DNA of 64,000 nucleotides from Narthecium ossifragum (lineage: Eukaryota; Streptophyta; Magnoliopsida; Dioscoreales; Nartheciaceae). The stretch is from contig OY986975.1 of the NCBI GenBank assembly GCA_963920575.1, positions 1,444,650 to 1,508,649 on the forward strand, read 5' to 3'. Below the pieces are notes generated by a model. That model ran no database searches. It was not told the DNA's origin and saw only the letters and a list, made by a program, of their open reading frames with translations. Made by a program: the position numbers and the translations under genes. Of this stretch, positions 52,462 through 62,742 are shown piece after piece. Positions within the stretch are counted from its first letter, which is position 1. Every line of letters begins with the position of its first letter.

Positions 52462-52471
52462 TCTGATACCA
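52462..52471 (-). other. Primer-binding site matching initiator tRNA-Met
   Basis: Read on the minus strand, TGGTATCAGA is the standard plant Copia primer-binding site, complementary to the 3' end of tRNA-iMet. It lies 11 nt after the LTR end and 31 nt before the gag ATG, as expected. Confidence 0.85.
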
Positions 52472-52482
52472 TAAAAAAGATT

Positions 52483-52992
52483 TGATAATCCTAAGAGAAG
52501 AGACAAGATATTGGGAGTCTCAATGCACAACCGGCATGAGGATTCTATTGATATTTATATAGTTGATGTACAAGAATCACAATCACTCATTATGATCTCT
52601 TAGTATATAATACTAGGCTAGTATGGCAAGTATACAATAGACCTTTCTATACACAGCTAGCCATCATATGGCAATAGCATTAATGGCAACAGACGGCATG
52701 GATGGCAATATGACAGCATACAGCACAAAAGGCAAGTACTCTAACCGTTCTGTTCGCGTGATACAAATATACGTCTCTCTTGATTCTGTATAATGACGTC
52801 CAAGTCTCTTCTCTACCAGATGTAGTAACTCATACAAGTTGTACTCATCTTACCAAGTTTGTAAATAATGATACTAGTTTTTGACCTAAACACAGTGATT
52901 GTTCTCTAACGGACGGATTGTTGTACTCATTCCCCTAGCATCTCTCTTGAAATTGTCCATCGAGCAGATGGATTGTTGTACTCATCTTAACA
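52483..52992 (-). mobile_element. 5' LTR (510 bp) of the truncated Copia element
   Basis: On the minus strand it runs from TGTTAAGATGAGTACAACA to GGATTATCA, with TG...CA termini, and is followed by the primer-binding site and gag. It contains TATA-like ACTATATAAATATC and the terminal CCGGTTGTGCATTGAG region. No matching 3' LTR exists in the window, so the element is truncated at the inverted repeat. Confidence 0.75.
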
Positions 52993-53103
52993 AATCCGAT
53001 GCTCAATAGTTAACGGGTCGGATGCGGTATAGATAACGGGTTTTGGGTGTAAACCCGTTACTTAATTTTTTAATAACAAACCTCCTAATCCCTAATCTTC
53101 GGT

Positions 53104-53105
<2 letters not shown>

Positions 53106-53151
<46 letters not shown>
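53106..53151. repeat. (TA)n microsatellite
   Basis: An uninterrupted TA run of about 46 bp. Likely variable in length and hard to assemble, close to the N gap. Confidence 0.95.
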
Positions 53152-53153
<2 letters not shown>

Positions 53154-53337
53154 GCCGGTTAGAAATCACGCACGTGCAACAAACTATAAATGAAAACACT
53201 TTTCTATCACAGTTATTAATGTAACATGTTAAACACCTTTTCAATTGTCATTCTTAACTGAATCATCATAGTTTACAAACACGTCTCACCTCACAACATC
53301 CATAAAAACCATAACACACGTCCAAACTGAATCTACG

Positions 53338-53900
53338 TCAATGTGCCACAATGAAATAAAACTGAAAGTTCTAAGAAACACGTGCAGTTTGGCAAGTTCA
53401 TTCGACATGTTTATTTTTATTTTAATAGTTTAGTTTTTAACCTTGTTTTAAGACTACCGTATTTTACCATTTGTCTTAAATCAAATCAATCAGTGTTGCT
53501 AAGAATAAGCAAACACCTTCCCTCGACGGAGACTTAAACTCGTGACCTCTTCACTCTTGGCAGCAGCTTGACACGCGTACGACGATAACCCATTCTCGGG
53601 TAGGCTCTCTCGAATCTTATCTCCTAAATCTCAAAAGTAATTGCAAGATTTGCTCAGATCTTCAATTTCCATGAAAGAGCTTTTAACAACCATGTGTGTG
53701 GCTGCAAAAACAGCCATGAATAATTCTACCTCAAAAAACTTCTCAGTTCAGTTTCCGGTACAATGCCTCAATCAGTACAAGTTGGAGAATTTCTCTATTG
53801 AAGGATGAGGCTTCAACGGCGACTTGTCTCAGACCATCTGCACCTAAGCTTGATGGTGGTCTTCTCTGGTCAGCGTTGCGTCCCCAGAGAGCAATCACTG
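53338..53900. repeat. Duplicated segment, copy 2 (partner at 50960-51620)
   Basis: Same orientation as copy 1 and diverged from it. It lacks the extra 89-bp tandem unit. The short ORF 53743-53928 on the minus strand lies across it and has no counterpart frame in copy 1, which argues against coding. Confidence 0.65.
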
Positions 53901-54128
53901 GTGGACACTTCCGACTTTGAAGTGCCAAGTGGAGAGCTCAATGTGCTTGAAACTATCCACAGGGTTATTTGAACTGTGAGTATCTTCGGATTTGGAGTTA
54001 GCATATTTCAGTGTGGACTGTGGAGTAACCAACCACCACTTGCTGTTTTTGAAGTCATGGAGTTGGTGTTGGATTTTACTCTCTATGTTTTTTTTTATGA
54101 GCCTTCGTTATATTTTTGATCTCTGTTC

Positions 54129-54328
54129 NNNNNNNNNNNNNNNNNNNNNNNNNNNNNNNNNNNNNNNNNNNNNNNNNNNNNNNNNNNNNNNNNNNNNNNN
54201 NNNNNNNNNNNNNNNNNNNNNNNNNNNNNNNNNNNNNNNNNNNNNNNNNNNNNNNNNNNNNNNNNNNNNNNNNNNNNNNNNNNNNNNNNNNNNNNNNNNN
54301 NNNNNNNNNNNNNNNNNNNNNNNNNNNN
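54129..54328. other. Assembly gap (200 N)
   Basis: Exactly 200 unknown bases, a round number that usually marks a gap of unknown true length. It interrupts the 5' part of the La gene, so missing exons may lie here. Confidence 0.99.
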
Positions 54329-54361
54329 TGATGGCATAATGTTTTTGTTTGTTTTGGGAAG

Positions 54362-55226
54362 TTTGTTTGACTTTAGAATTGGAGAAGAGTCAGGATACAT
54401 CCGTTTTGAAGAACCGGAAGCAGCTGTAAAAGCTCGTGCAACCGCTGTTCTTGGTGATGAAGGTGGCTTTAAACTGAAGAAATGTATTGTGACACTCGAA
54501 GCACTAACAGGTATGGCAGATTGCTAAACCTTCTTAATTTTTTTGTTATTTCTTTTACCTCTCTATAAATCTTAATAGTTCCAGAACATGAAAATTGTGA
54601 ACTTTTCCAAAAAATTGTGCCAATGTACCAGCCTTTAATGAGTATGTTTCTAGAGTAATTTATTGAGGAGATCATTACTCTGTAGAGTAGACCAAATTTC
54701 TAATTTTTTTTGTCAATAGACCAGAAGAAGGGATATCACAAGTATTTTGACATATGTCAAGATATATACAGTTATTGCTTAGGGACGTAATCAGTGAAGT
54801 GGAATTTTCCTCATTTTAAGTAGACGTTTGCTACCCACATAAAAAATCCCATGGAACCTGTAAATATCCATATTTTGTGTTATATGACCCTTCATGTGCT
54901 ATGGTTTCAGGTGAAGCTGAAAAAGAATATTGGAGCTTGCTTCGAGGCAACCAAGAGAGGTTCCGGGGGAATAAAGGCGGCAGAGGAAGGTAGATAAGAT
55001 CGTGATTGCAGTAGTTCATAATTTCTTATCGTCAATCACAGTTCTTTTCTGATCTGAATTAGCCAAAACTTTGATTTATCCTTGCGATTTTATCTCTTCA
55101 CATATGGAGAATCTTATGTTGCACTCCCTTATCTTGTCTGCCTTTAATGACGATGAGGCCTGAGCTTGACGCATGTTGTGTGTTTACTGCAGAGGTAGAG
55201 GACATAGAGATGGGAAAGCCATTTGA
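54362..55226 (+). CDS. La protein, C-terminal RRM part (5'-incomplete)
   Basis: Three exons (about 54362-54510, 54911-54989, 55193-55226) encode the end of a plant La protein. La binds the 3' oligo(U) of RNA polymerase III transcripts in the nucleus and protects and folds them. The visible part is the C-terminal RRM (GEESGYIRFEEPEAAVKARA, then LKKCIVTLEALTGEAEKEYW) followed by an Arg/Gly-rich tail (RGNKGGRGRGRGHRDG). The La motif and first RRM are absent; the 200-N gap lies directly upstream. Splice phases agree. The frame stops at 55224-55226, but the other frame continues as DGRRSRQSDSADMRASKAQK to a stop at 55288-55290, like a normal La C-terminus. That suggests a one-base frameshift near 55211-55221. 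Whether this is a live gene, a truncated copy or an assembly problem is unresolved. Confidence 0.75.
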
Positions 55227-55290
55227 TGGCAGGCGTTCTCGCCAATCAGATTCAGCTGACATGCGAGCATCTAAAGCTCAGAAAGTTTGA

Positions 55291-56544
55291 ATAACATAAA
55301 GTCCAGTTTCCTCGACGGGATTGCTCCTCTTGCCAATGGCTAGTTTTGCTTCTCCACAGTCTGCGCTTAGGAGTGATCCGAGATCCACTGTTCATGGGGC
55401 ATATAAATCAACATTATTTTAACGAGACAATGTTATCTATTCCACCTTGTATTGGAATGATGAATACAGCCTGAGTAGCTGCCCCAGATTTTGTACTTAT
55501 GTTTTGTTTTTAAGTGAGATGTGGACACCATTCTGTATTTTTGACATGTGAGGTGCCTCAGTTGAATTGTTATTTTAGCTTTTGAGATTGATCCGGTCTT
55601 CATGAAATGTATTAAGTGTCAGGCTAAATACATACACCGCACTTACATCGTTTTATTTTTTTATTTGATTTTTGAAAATCGAATGCTATGTTATATGATA
55701 AAAGTATATAATTTGGTTATTATCAATCGAATTATATAACATAGTGTTTTGATTTTTAAAAATTGAACATGTAACATAATATTTGGTTTTTTAAAACCGA
55801 ACAAAATGATTTAATTGCAATTAGTATTTTTTTATGATGTATTTAACCTGATCCATATATTTAATTTATATTCTAGAGAAAATTGTTAAACCTTAGATAT
55901 CTATACGTGGGTACTTGCGTTTTATCACATTTGTTCTTTCATTGATGGCTATTAGGTATTTCTAAATTTTGGTAGACTCTGTTCTGAGAAAGAATTTGCA
56001 TGCATGTTTATGAGCAGATAAAAAGTTTTTCGCACACGTAGAAATATTTTCCTATATAATGTATTAAATAATATTATTAATATATTATTATTAATATATT
56101 ATTATAATAAAATATGAATATAAGGAGAGCTACATATCACGACATCACATTATCAACTCAAAAAATATATTATTTTAATACTAAATTAAAATAATTATAT
56201 TTTTATTAATATAAATGAACCACCATGATGATACATTAATGTACTAAACCATACACGTCATATGACATGACAAAGCCGATGCCATAGCATAAAACAAGGG
56301 CTTTTTGGAAGGAGAAGTGGTCTGGGGGCCCGGGGGTGGTGGTTTGGAAAATGCCAAAAGTTAACTCCAGTTCCCAAAAAGCAAAACATTCCATATATAC
56401 ACACGATGCTTGCAACCAAAAGCTAAAAGAAACCAGTGTTGGCCCAGGCCTTCCCACAAAAAAAATTCCCCAGTAGTACCCAAAAAATTGTGTTAAAAGC
56501 TATCCACAACACCCCTTGTGACTTGGTATCATCAGACACATCAG
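55291..56544. other. La 3' UTR and AT-rich intergenic DNA
   Basis: Probable La 3' UTR to about 55620. At 55660-55805 there are palindromes of the type GATTTTTGAAAATCG and GGTTTTTTAAAACCG, like those at 33.1-33.6 kb. From 55840 to 56230 the DNA is very AT-rich (ATTATTAATATATTATTATT). 56230-56544 probably includes the ACR 3' UTR. No other gene. Confidence 0.55.
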
Positions 56545-58890
56545 CTAGTTAGCTGCGAAGATCCTGGACCGAGCTTCTCTGAACAAACTGGCAAACTGGA
56601 ATATGCTGTTGCTGCTGGTCTCGTCGCGCGGTTTCGTCTGCAAGAAAGGATTCTGCTTCGCTCTCAGAGCCGTCGGGCCGATTTGCTTTTGAATAGACTC
56701 GACCATCTCCTGCTCCACAGGGTTGCCTGACATGTCCGAAACGTGGAACGTGCCGGCGGCTTTGCCGCCCTCCGTCGATATCTCTGCTCTTAGGATGCTC
56801 AGCCCGTACTCCCGGAATATCCTGGTGATGTCTGTAAGCAATCCGACTCGGTCGTCCATCCGCAGTTCTAATTCCAGAGCCTGCATTGTTTCAAACAGTT
56901 TGTTTTAGCACAACTATAACAACAAAGACTTCCAGTAAATCATCATCTTGGCCGGAGCTAATCCATACATGTGATGCTCGACGTTCGACCGCGGCCTCTA
57001 GGCATTGAACTACTCGCTGCCGTTCAGCTTCTGTGCTGATCGGCATACCATCAGCGGCACGGATGTAATACTCCTGTAATCGTTTCGATCAAACAGTGAG
57101 AATGGCACGAGGTTAAAACTGAGAAAATAGAACTCACACTATTGTTAGCTCTGATCAAGTTCATACCTGATAGGCACCGGTTTTTTCGGTGCCGACCATG
57201 CCATGAAACACAACATACTTCATGTCTGTGAGGGTGCAGAGCGTATCGAAGAACAGCTTCGGGCGATCCTTTGACCTCAAGATGACTATTGTGTAACCCT
57301 TCTCGGCGCAGTCCACAACGGCAACCTGAGGCCTCGAAATCTCAGTGCAATTGCATGTAGAATTTCCGACTTTTTCATAATCTCTATCTTCAAACATCAT
57401 CTGATGCAACCTCCTCTCTGTGTGAATGTTTCTGACCGAAACCGCCATCTTTCCGCCCTTCAAATCATTGTTGCCTTTCATCACATTGCAGAGTAGATCT
57501 TTCATGGTGGAGAGCTTCTCAGAGTCATTGATCAAACACCCGGTGAACTCATCGGTGACATGAACGATGGCGGCCGCCCTTCCATTGTGAGTCCAGATTT
57601 CGGCTTTATCCACATTGCAGTTCAGGCCTGTCAGCACTGCAGAAACTTCCGACAGCAGGCCGGGCCGGTCAGAGCCGGTTAGCTCGATCGTCGTTTGCTC
57701 CTCACCGGGGGGCAACACCACGGCAGAGCTCGCCGGCCACTGTTCCAAGGACTGCAGGATCACACAAACAAATCATTCAGTATAATTCTTGTTATAATCA
57801 TGGAAAATAAACAAAAGAAAAAACAGATGAGAGAATTGTGCTTACTGAATGTATGAAACTGAGAGTATACTCATCAGTGACTTTGTTGCCATTCTGATCA
57901 GTCACATTGAACACTGAAATCATGAAATTTTTTTTGAAGATAAATTAGTTCATATGAATTGAAAAACATGAACATGGTGGATAGCAATTTGGTAAGAAAT
58001 AAAATTACCATCCATGAAGTAATTTCCATCAGAAGAGATGTATGCTTTGGTGATGATAAAATTGAGATCAGTGAGGAGTTGAACTGCTTCCAGGAGGATT
58101 CCATGCCTGTTAAAACTATCAACCTGGGGAAAAACAAATATATAAGTGATATTTTCTAAGAAACAAGCTGTTTAATAATCTATGAAATAAATCTAAAAAA
58201 ATAATATCGAGAGAAATTTTAGTTCTACCTCTATAATAGTGGCAACCTCGGATGCAGCATTATTAATCACAACCCTGCAAATATAAATAACAATATTGTT
58301 GTTAAAAGTGAAATTTTATATATGGAAAGAATCAAAATAAATTTTATGGAAGACAAGAAATGTGAAAAGTAGGAAGGATTTAATGAAAGGAAAGAACAGA
58401 TGTATTAAAGGAATCTTATACGAAACAGAGATTCTGATAAGGATATGAGATCTTTTACTGATTAAAGGCAAACAAAGTGGATATACCAAAGAAAATAGCA
58501 AAAATAGATCCAGATACCTTAAAGTGATTCAAAATCAGAGAAGAAACAACCAATAATAATAACAACCCACAAGAAAAAACCAACTAAAAATCATGGAGAA
58601 AAATGGAAAAATAATCAGAAAATCCATTAGATAATCCAATATATAAACAACGAAACAATAAGAACAACTGATACTAAAAAACAGAGCATCCATGCTCAAT
58701 CACAAAAGAAAAAAAAAAAAGAAAAAAAAACCTCCAACATTAAAATGGCACAAAACCCAGATCAAATTACCGGGGAAAAACCCAGAAACCCAAATGAAAT
58801 CTAGATTAAAAAAATCAAGAAGAACAGAAGCTCTCACCTTGGTGGGTTCATCCCCATTACTAGCATCACAAACTCGTCTTCTTCAATCAT
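56545..58890 (-). CDS. ACT domain-repeat protein (ACR family)
   Basis: Seven coding exons on the minus strand keep frame and give 435 residues: 58838-58890 (or the alternative first exon 59167-59219), 58229-58274, 58009-58123, 57846-57913, 57167-57751, 56969-57073, 56545-56880. ACR proteins consist of four ACT domains and are thought to sense amino acids or related small ligands; they lack a catalytic domain. N-terminus MIEEDEFV and [23 protein letters not shown]1 from about residue 33 ([17 protein letters not shown]); ACT2 near 114 ([20 protein letters not shown]); ACT3 near 244 ([19 protein letters not shown]); ACT4 near 327 ([20 protein letters not shown]) with [17 protein letters not shown]. 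The C-terminal tail ([20 protein letters not shown]) is family-like in position. Which ACR paralogue it is cannot be decided here. Confidence 0.94.
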
Positions 58891-59223
58891 CTCACAAAAA
58901 CAAACAAGCTAAAATCATGGAGAGAATGATGCAAAATTAATCCGAAAATCCATAAGATAATCCAAAACATAAACAACGAAACAATAAGAACAACTCTTAC
59001 TAAAAAACAGAGCATCCATGCTGAATAACAAAAAAAATGGAGAAAAACTCCAACATCAAAATGGCACAAAACCCAGATCAAATTACTTGGAAAAAACCCA
59101 AAACCCCAAAGAAAAAGAACCAAATGAAATCTAATTTAAAAAACCAGAAGAAAAGAAAGCTCTCACCTTGGTGGGTTTATCCCCATTACTAGCTTCACAA
59201 ACTCGTCTTCCTCAATCATCTCC
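58581..59223 (-). repeat. Tandem duplication (~320 bp) containing ACR first exons
   Basis: Copy A (about 58581-58904) and copy B (about 58905-59223) are direct repeats covering the first coding exon plus part of intron 1. Shared words include AAACAACGAAACAATAAGAA, CAGAGCATCCATGCT and GGCACAAAACCCAGATCAAA. Both copies keep the ATG, the 53-nt coding part and the AG/GTGAGA donor. Confidence 0.92.
59167..59219 (-). CDS. Alternative (distal) first coding exon of the ACR gene
   Basis: Encodes [17 protein letters not shown] plus two bases, against [17 protein letters not shown] in the proximal copy, so residue 9 is Lys instead of Met and residue 14 is Ile instead of Met. Lys at residue 9 matches the wording usual in ACR proteins (EYVKLI), so this copy looks like the ancestral or main first exon. 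The donor is intact and the phase matches exon 2. Confidence 0.75.
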
Positions 59224-59700
59224 AAACCACCCATTAAAGCTACTAAAAGACCTCTACAAACCAAGAACAGCTTCAAACTTCTTCTCCTTCGGATCAAATG
59301 AAAGAAAACAAACAAAAAGATCCCAACTTTCGGCCAAGAGCTTATATAGGATCAGTCAAGCAACGGGAAAACAGAGCACCTTCCAAAAATAAAAATAGGA
59401 AAGTGTGGATCTTAGGACCAATTCGGAGATCCGATATCCGCTAAATAAGACAACTCTACTCTGATTCGGATTCGGATCCGGGTTATGGATCCGAGATTGG
59501 GGGCAGTAGCAGGATCTCGGGCAGCACTGCCCGAGGAATAAATGGCGACGTTTCGAGCTGTTATTAGCTTCGGGCAGGTCCCCGGACCGCCCGAGGCCGG
59601 GGCTGTCTTAATGGTGATCGCCCGTACCGTTAGCGGGAATTTTGGAACGCTGGCGCGCACGTGGCATAGAACTCCCACGTGGCTTGTTCCCATGAGTCCA
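59223..59700 (-). promoter_or_regulatory. ACR leader and promoter with two CACGTGGC boxes
   Basis: The probable leader (59223-59400) is pyrimidine-rich on the minus strand. Two copies of CACGTGGC in the same orientation lie at 59658-59665 and 59676-59683. These G-box/ABRE-like elements are typical of abscisic acid- or light-responsive promoters. They are 440-470 bp upstream of the distal ATG. Regulation is inferred from motif knowledge only. Confidence 0.45.
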
Positions 59701-60589
59701 AATAGGATGAGCGAGGTACTGGGCTGGGTTTTTTTGCAAATGCCAATGGATAGTGTTCTTTTGCGGATAAGTCCATGGTTTTGGTGATATTTGCACTTTT
59801 GGCTATGCTTATAAGCAAGGTCTTTTCATGTTTAATGCAACAAGACATGTTGCAGAGAACAATTGGCGGCAATTGATTAATGTCACATCGAAATTATTAT
59901 GTCAGGGCCATGCCACCATTGCTTAGTGGATAACTAACCTCTTTTTTTGGGAAATTATTCTAATTTAATCATGATTTGGTCTAATGAAGCATTCGTGGGT
60001 TAATGTCACATCGAAATTATTATACCACCATAGCGTAGTGGATAATTAACATAACTTTTTGTTGTGGAATTAGCCTAATTTAGTCATGATTTGGTCTAAT
60101 TAAACATCTGTGAGCATCCTACTGGTTATTAAGTATTATTATTATTATATGACCATTTTATAAGTCATGATGGGACCTAAACTTAAATATATGATATATT
60201 GGGGTCGTATCGGTATATTAAACGCACAGGCCAATTAAACTACTCCACGTTGGCGGAAACCAGCCATCCACAGGGCTCCACCTCAGCCTACGTCAGCAGG
60301 ACGGCTCCAGCCACCTCTACTGTCATATCAGCACGTGATGTTTGTACCCTATATTTTGACCACGGAGGGGCTCATCGGAACCAAGGATGATGCGAGTCCC
60401 TTTCTGGTGTCTATTTTATGGTATCCGTGTGGTGTCGTGGATGGTTGGTTCTATGGGTTTTGGTGGAATCTTGGTCGGAAAAGTGCATACTCACGGGTAA
60501 CACTGATCCGTACATACACATGATCTGAGCATATATTTTGCACGCACGCTCGAATCGACGATGAGATATTGATTGTTTGACATACTTCA
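59700..60589. other. Intergenic DNA, nothing firmly recognised
   Basis: Short reading frames here have no family signature. The phrases GTTAATGTCACATCGAAATT and TGATTTGGTCTAAT recur about 110 bp apart (59876-59990 and 60000-60110), a minor local duplication. Confidence 0.45.
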
Positions 60590-60591
60590 TA

Positions 60592-61221
60592 TTAGTAACA
60601 CTTTATTCCCCTCTAGTTTGATAAATTGTCATTTTACACTTAACATTATCAAACGTGACAAAATGGATCTTGAAGTTTTCAATTAGGTCGATTTGAACCC
60701 AGGACGATGGTGTTAATTTAGGTAACGGCATTCAAATCATCTCTGGCACTGTCCTTTCAGATCCGCCATCTACGACAATGAATCTGGAGATCCAACCCAT
60801 TGGATTGACTCCCCATAGCCTTGCAATCTCTCAATATCATCGCCGTCCTCCGGCGACCTTGTTTCACCATCGATCGAGTTTCGACGCGTTCTCATCCGTC
60901 CAAATCACCTCCGGCGCCGTCCCTTCCAAAACTGTCGCCTCCGGTAATGAATTCGGCGATCCAACCCATTGGATTGACTCCCCAAAACCTTGCTATCTCT
61001 CCTATCCATCGCCATCCTCCGATGACCTCGTCTCGCTGGCGATCGAGCTTCATCAACGTGCTCTCGGCCATCTAGATCACCGTCACTCGGATTAACGCGT
61101 CCCCCAGCTGGGTTCAAATCGACTTAATTGAAAACTTCAAGGTCCATTTTGTCACGTTTGAAAATATTGGGTGTAAAATGACAATTTGTCAAACTAGAGG
61201 GGAGTAAAGTGTTATTAACCC
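60592..61221 (+). mobile_element. Mutator-like non-autonomous element, family B copy 1
   Basis: Long inverted termini of about 120 bp: left TTAGTAACACTTTATTCCCC, right ending GGGGAGTAAAGTGTTATTAACC. Both continue into TCAAACGTGACAAAATGGA and TTCAATTAGGTCGATTTGAACCC. The interior holds two tandem units of about 169 bp (CCAACCCATTGGATTGACTC at 60792 and 60961). A clean 9-bp duplication was not found for this copy. Overlapping frames inside do not resemble known proteins. Confidence 0.65.
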
Positions 61222-61239
61222 TTTCATAAGTAAAATAAT

Positions 61240-61470
61240 ATTGATGGATTATATCAATCAATCGGTAGTGAAAATATCGATGGATTATATCAATCAATCG
61301 GTATTTCACTACCGATTGAATATACTAATGATCGAATCGGTAGTAATGTACCGATTGATTGATCTACTCTATCGACAGAACAATACCGATGAAATAGATC
61401 AATCAATTCGTATCTCACTACCGATTAGAGGGTATGTGCATTACACATACCACGTGATCATATACACCGA
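61240..61470. repeat. Hairpin-rich ATCAATCGGTA repeat block
   Basis: The block is built of repeated ATCAATCAATCGGTA and its inverse. A perfect 15-bp inverted repeat CAATCGGTAGTGAAA (61259-61273) pairs with 61304-61318 across a 30-nt loop. Similar wording (AGTGGACTACCGATTC) occurs at about 16890. It sits between the two Mutator-like elements. Confidence 0.6.
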
Positions 61471-61561
61471 ACTTTATCCATTCTTGGGTAGGGTTGTGGG
61501 ATGGTGAGGTGACCTAAATAAAGAGTTTGATTATTAAGAACATCTAGGAGACTAGATGTAA

Positions 61562-62373
61562 TAATTTAAAGGGGTAATAACATTTTACTCCCCTCTAGTT
61601 TGAAAAATTCTCATTTTACACCCAATTTTTTCAAGCGTGACAAAATGGACCTTGAAGTTTTCAATTAGGTCGATTTGAACCCTAGTGGGGGACGGCGTTA
61701 ATCCGAGTAACGGTGATATGGACGGCAGAGAGCGCGTTGAAGCTCGATCGCCAGCGAGACGAGGTCACCGGAGGATGGCGATGGTACATGAGAGATCGCA
61801 AGGTTCTGGGGAGTTAATCCAATGGGTTGGATCGCCGGATTTGTTACCAGAGGTGGTAGTTTTGGAAGGGACGGCGCCGGAGGTGATTTGGATGGCTGCA
61901 AACGCGTTGAAACTTGATCGACGGTGAAACAAGGCCGTCGGAGGACGGCGATGGTACAGGAGAGATCGCAAGGTTCTGGGGAGTCAATCCAATGGGTTGG
62001 ATTGCCGGAGGCGGCAGTTTTGGAAGGGACGGCGCCGGAGGTGATTTGGACGACTGAGAATGCGTCGAAACTTGATCGACGGTGAAACAAGGTCGCGCGG
62101 AGGACGCAGATGGTATAGGAGAGATCGCAAGGCTCTGGGGAGTCAATCCAATGGGTTGGATCGTCGGATTCGTCACCGGAGATGGCAGATTTGAAAGGAT
62201 AGTGCCGGAGATGATCTGAGCGCCGTTACCTAAATTAACGATGTCCCCGTCTAGGTTCAAATCGACCTAATTGAAAACTTCAAGATCCATTTTGTCATGT
62301 TTGAAAATATTAGATGAAAAATGACAATTTGCTAAACTAAAGGGGAGTAAAATGTTATTAACCCTAATTTAAA
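61562..62373 (-). mobile_element. Mutator-like non-autonomous element, family B copy 2, with 9-bp target duplication
   Basis: The element is 61571-62364 (794 bp). Ends are GGGGTAATAACATTTTACTC and the inverse of GGGTTAATAACATTTTACTC. It is flanked by the exact 9-bp duplication TAATTTAAA at 61562-61570 and 62365-62373; a 9-bp duplication with long inverted termini points to Mutator-like elements. The interior has three tandem units with CCAATGGGTTGGAT at 61819, 61989 and 62148 (spacing 170 and 159 bp), in inverse orientation to copy 1. No transposase. Confidence 0.82.
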
Positions 62374-62742
62374 TTTAGTGTAGCAATCGGGTGATAATAT
62401 ATAGGGAAAAAGATGAATAATTGAGATAAGATCCATCTTTGAAAAAGTTGTAGGTGGGGGTAGCAATTGAAGTGATGACAGGCATGATAATGTAAGTTTG
62501 GAAGACTAGAGTTGACTTGACCCACTCTGGTTCTAATTAAATTATTTGGGCTCCGACTGGCAGGACAACACGTCTGATCTGGAATCATTCTCAGTTGTTG
62601 TCTGACGCACGCTTCCAAACAGATGCTTTTGAAGGTGTGGAGGTGCATCTTTTATCTTTGTAACAGTGGTAAGATTGGTATGGGAGAACATTCGCTGAAG
62701 ACACTGTTTTGCCTCGATTCGCAAAATCTGTACATTTTATGT
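62374..62742. other. Intergenic DNA, nothing recognised
   Basis: No gene or element boundary identified between the Mutator-like element and the next MITE. Moderate AT content. Confidence 0.45.

Noticed and set aside
53743..53928. Minus-strand ORF of 61 codons in duplicated segment copy 2
   Set aside because: The frame is not preserved in copy 1, so no selection for coding is apparent.
61685..62260. ORFs up to 138 codons within the Mutator-like element
   Set aside because: They translate the ~165-bp tandem units and differ in frame between copies; no protein family recognised.
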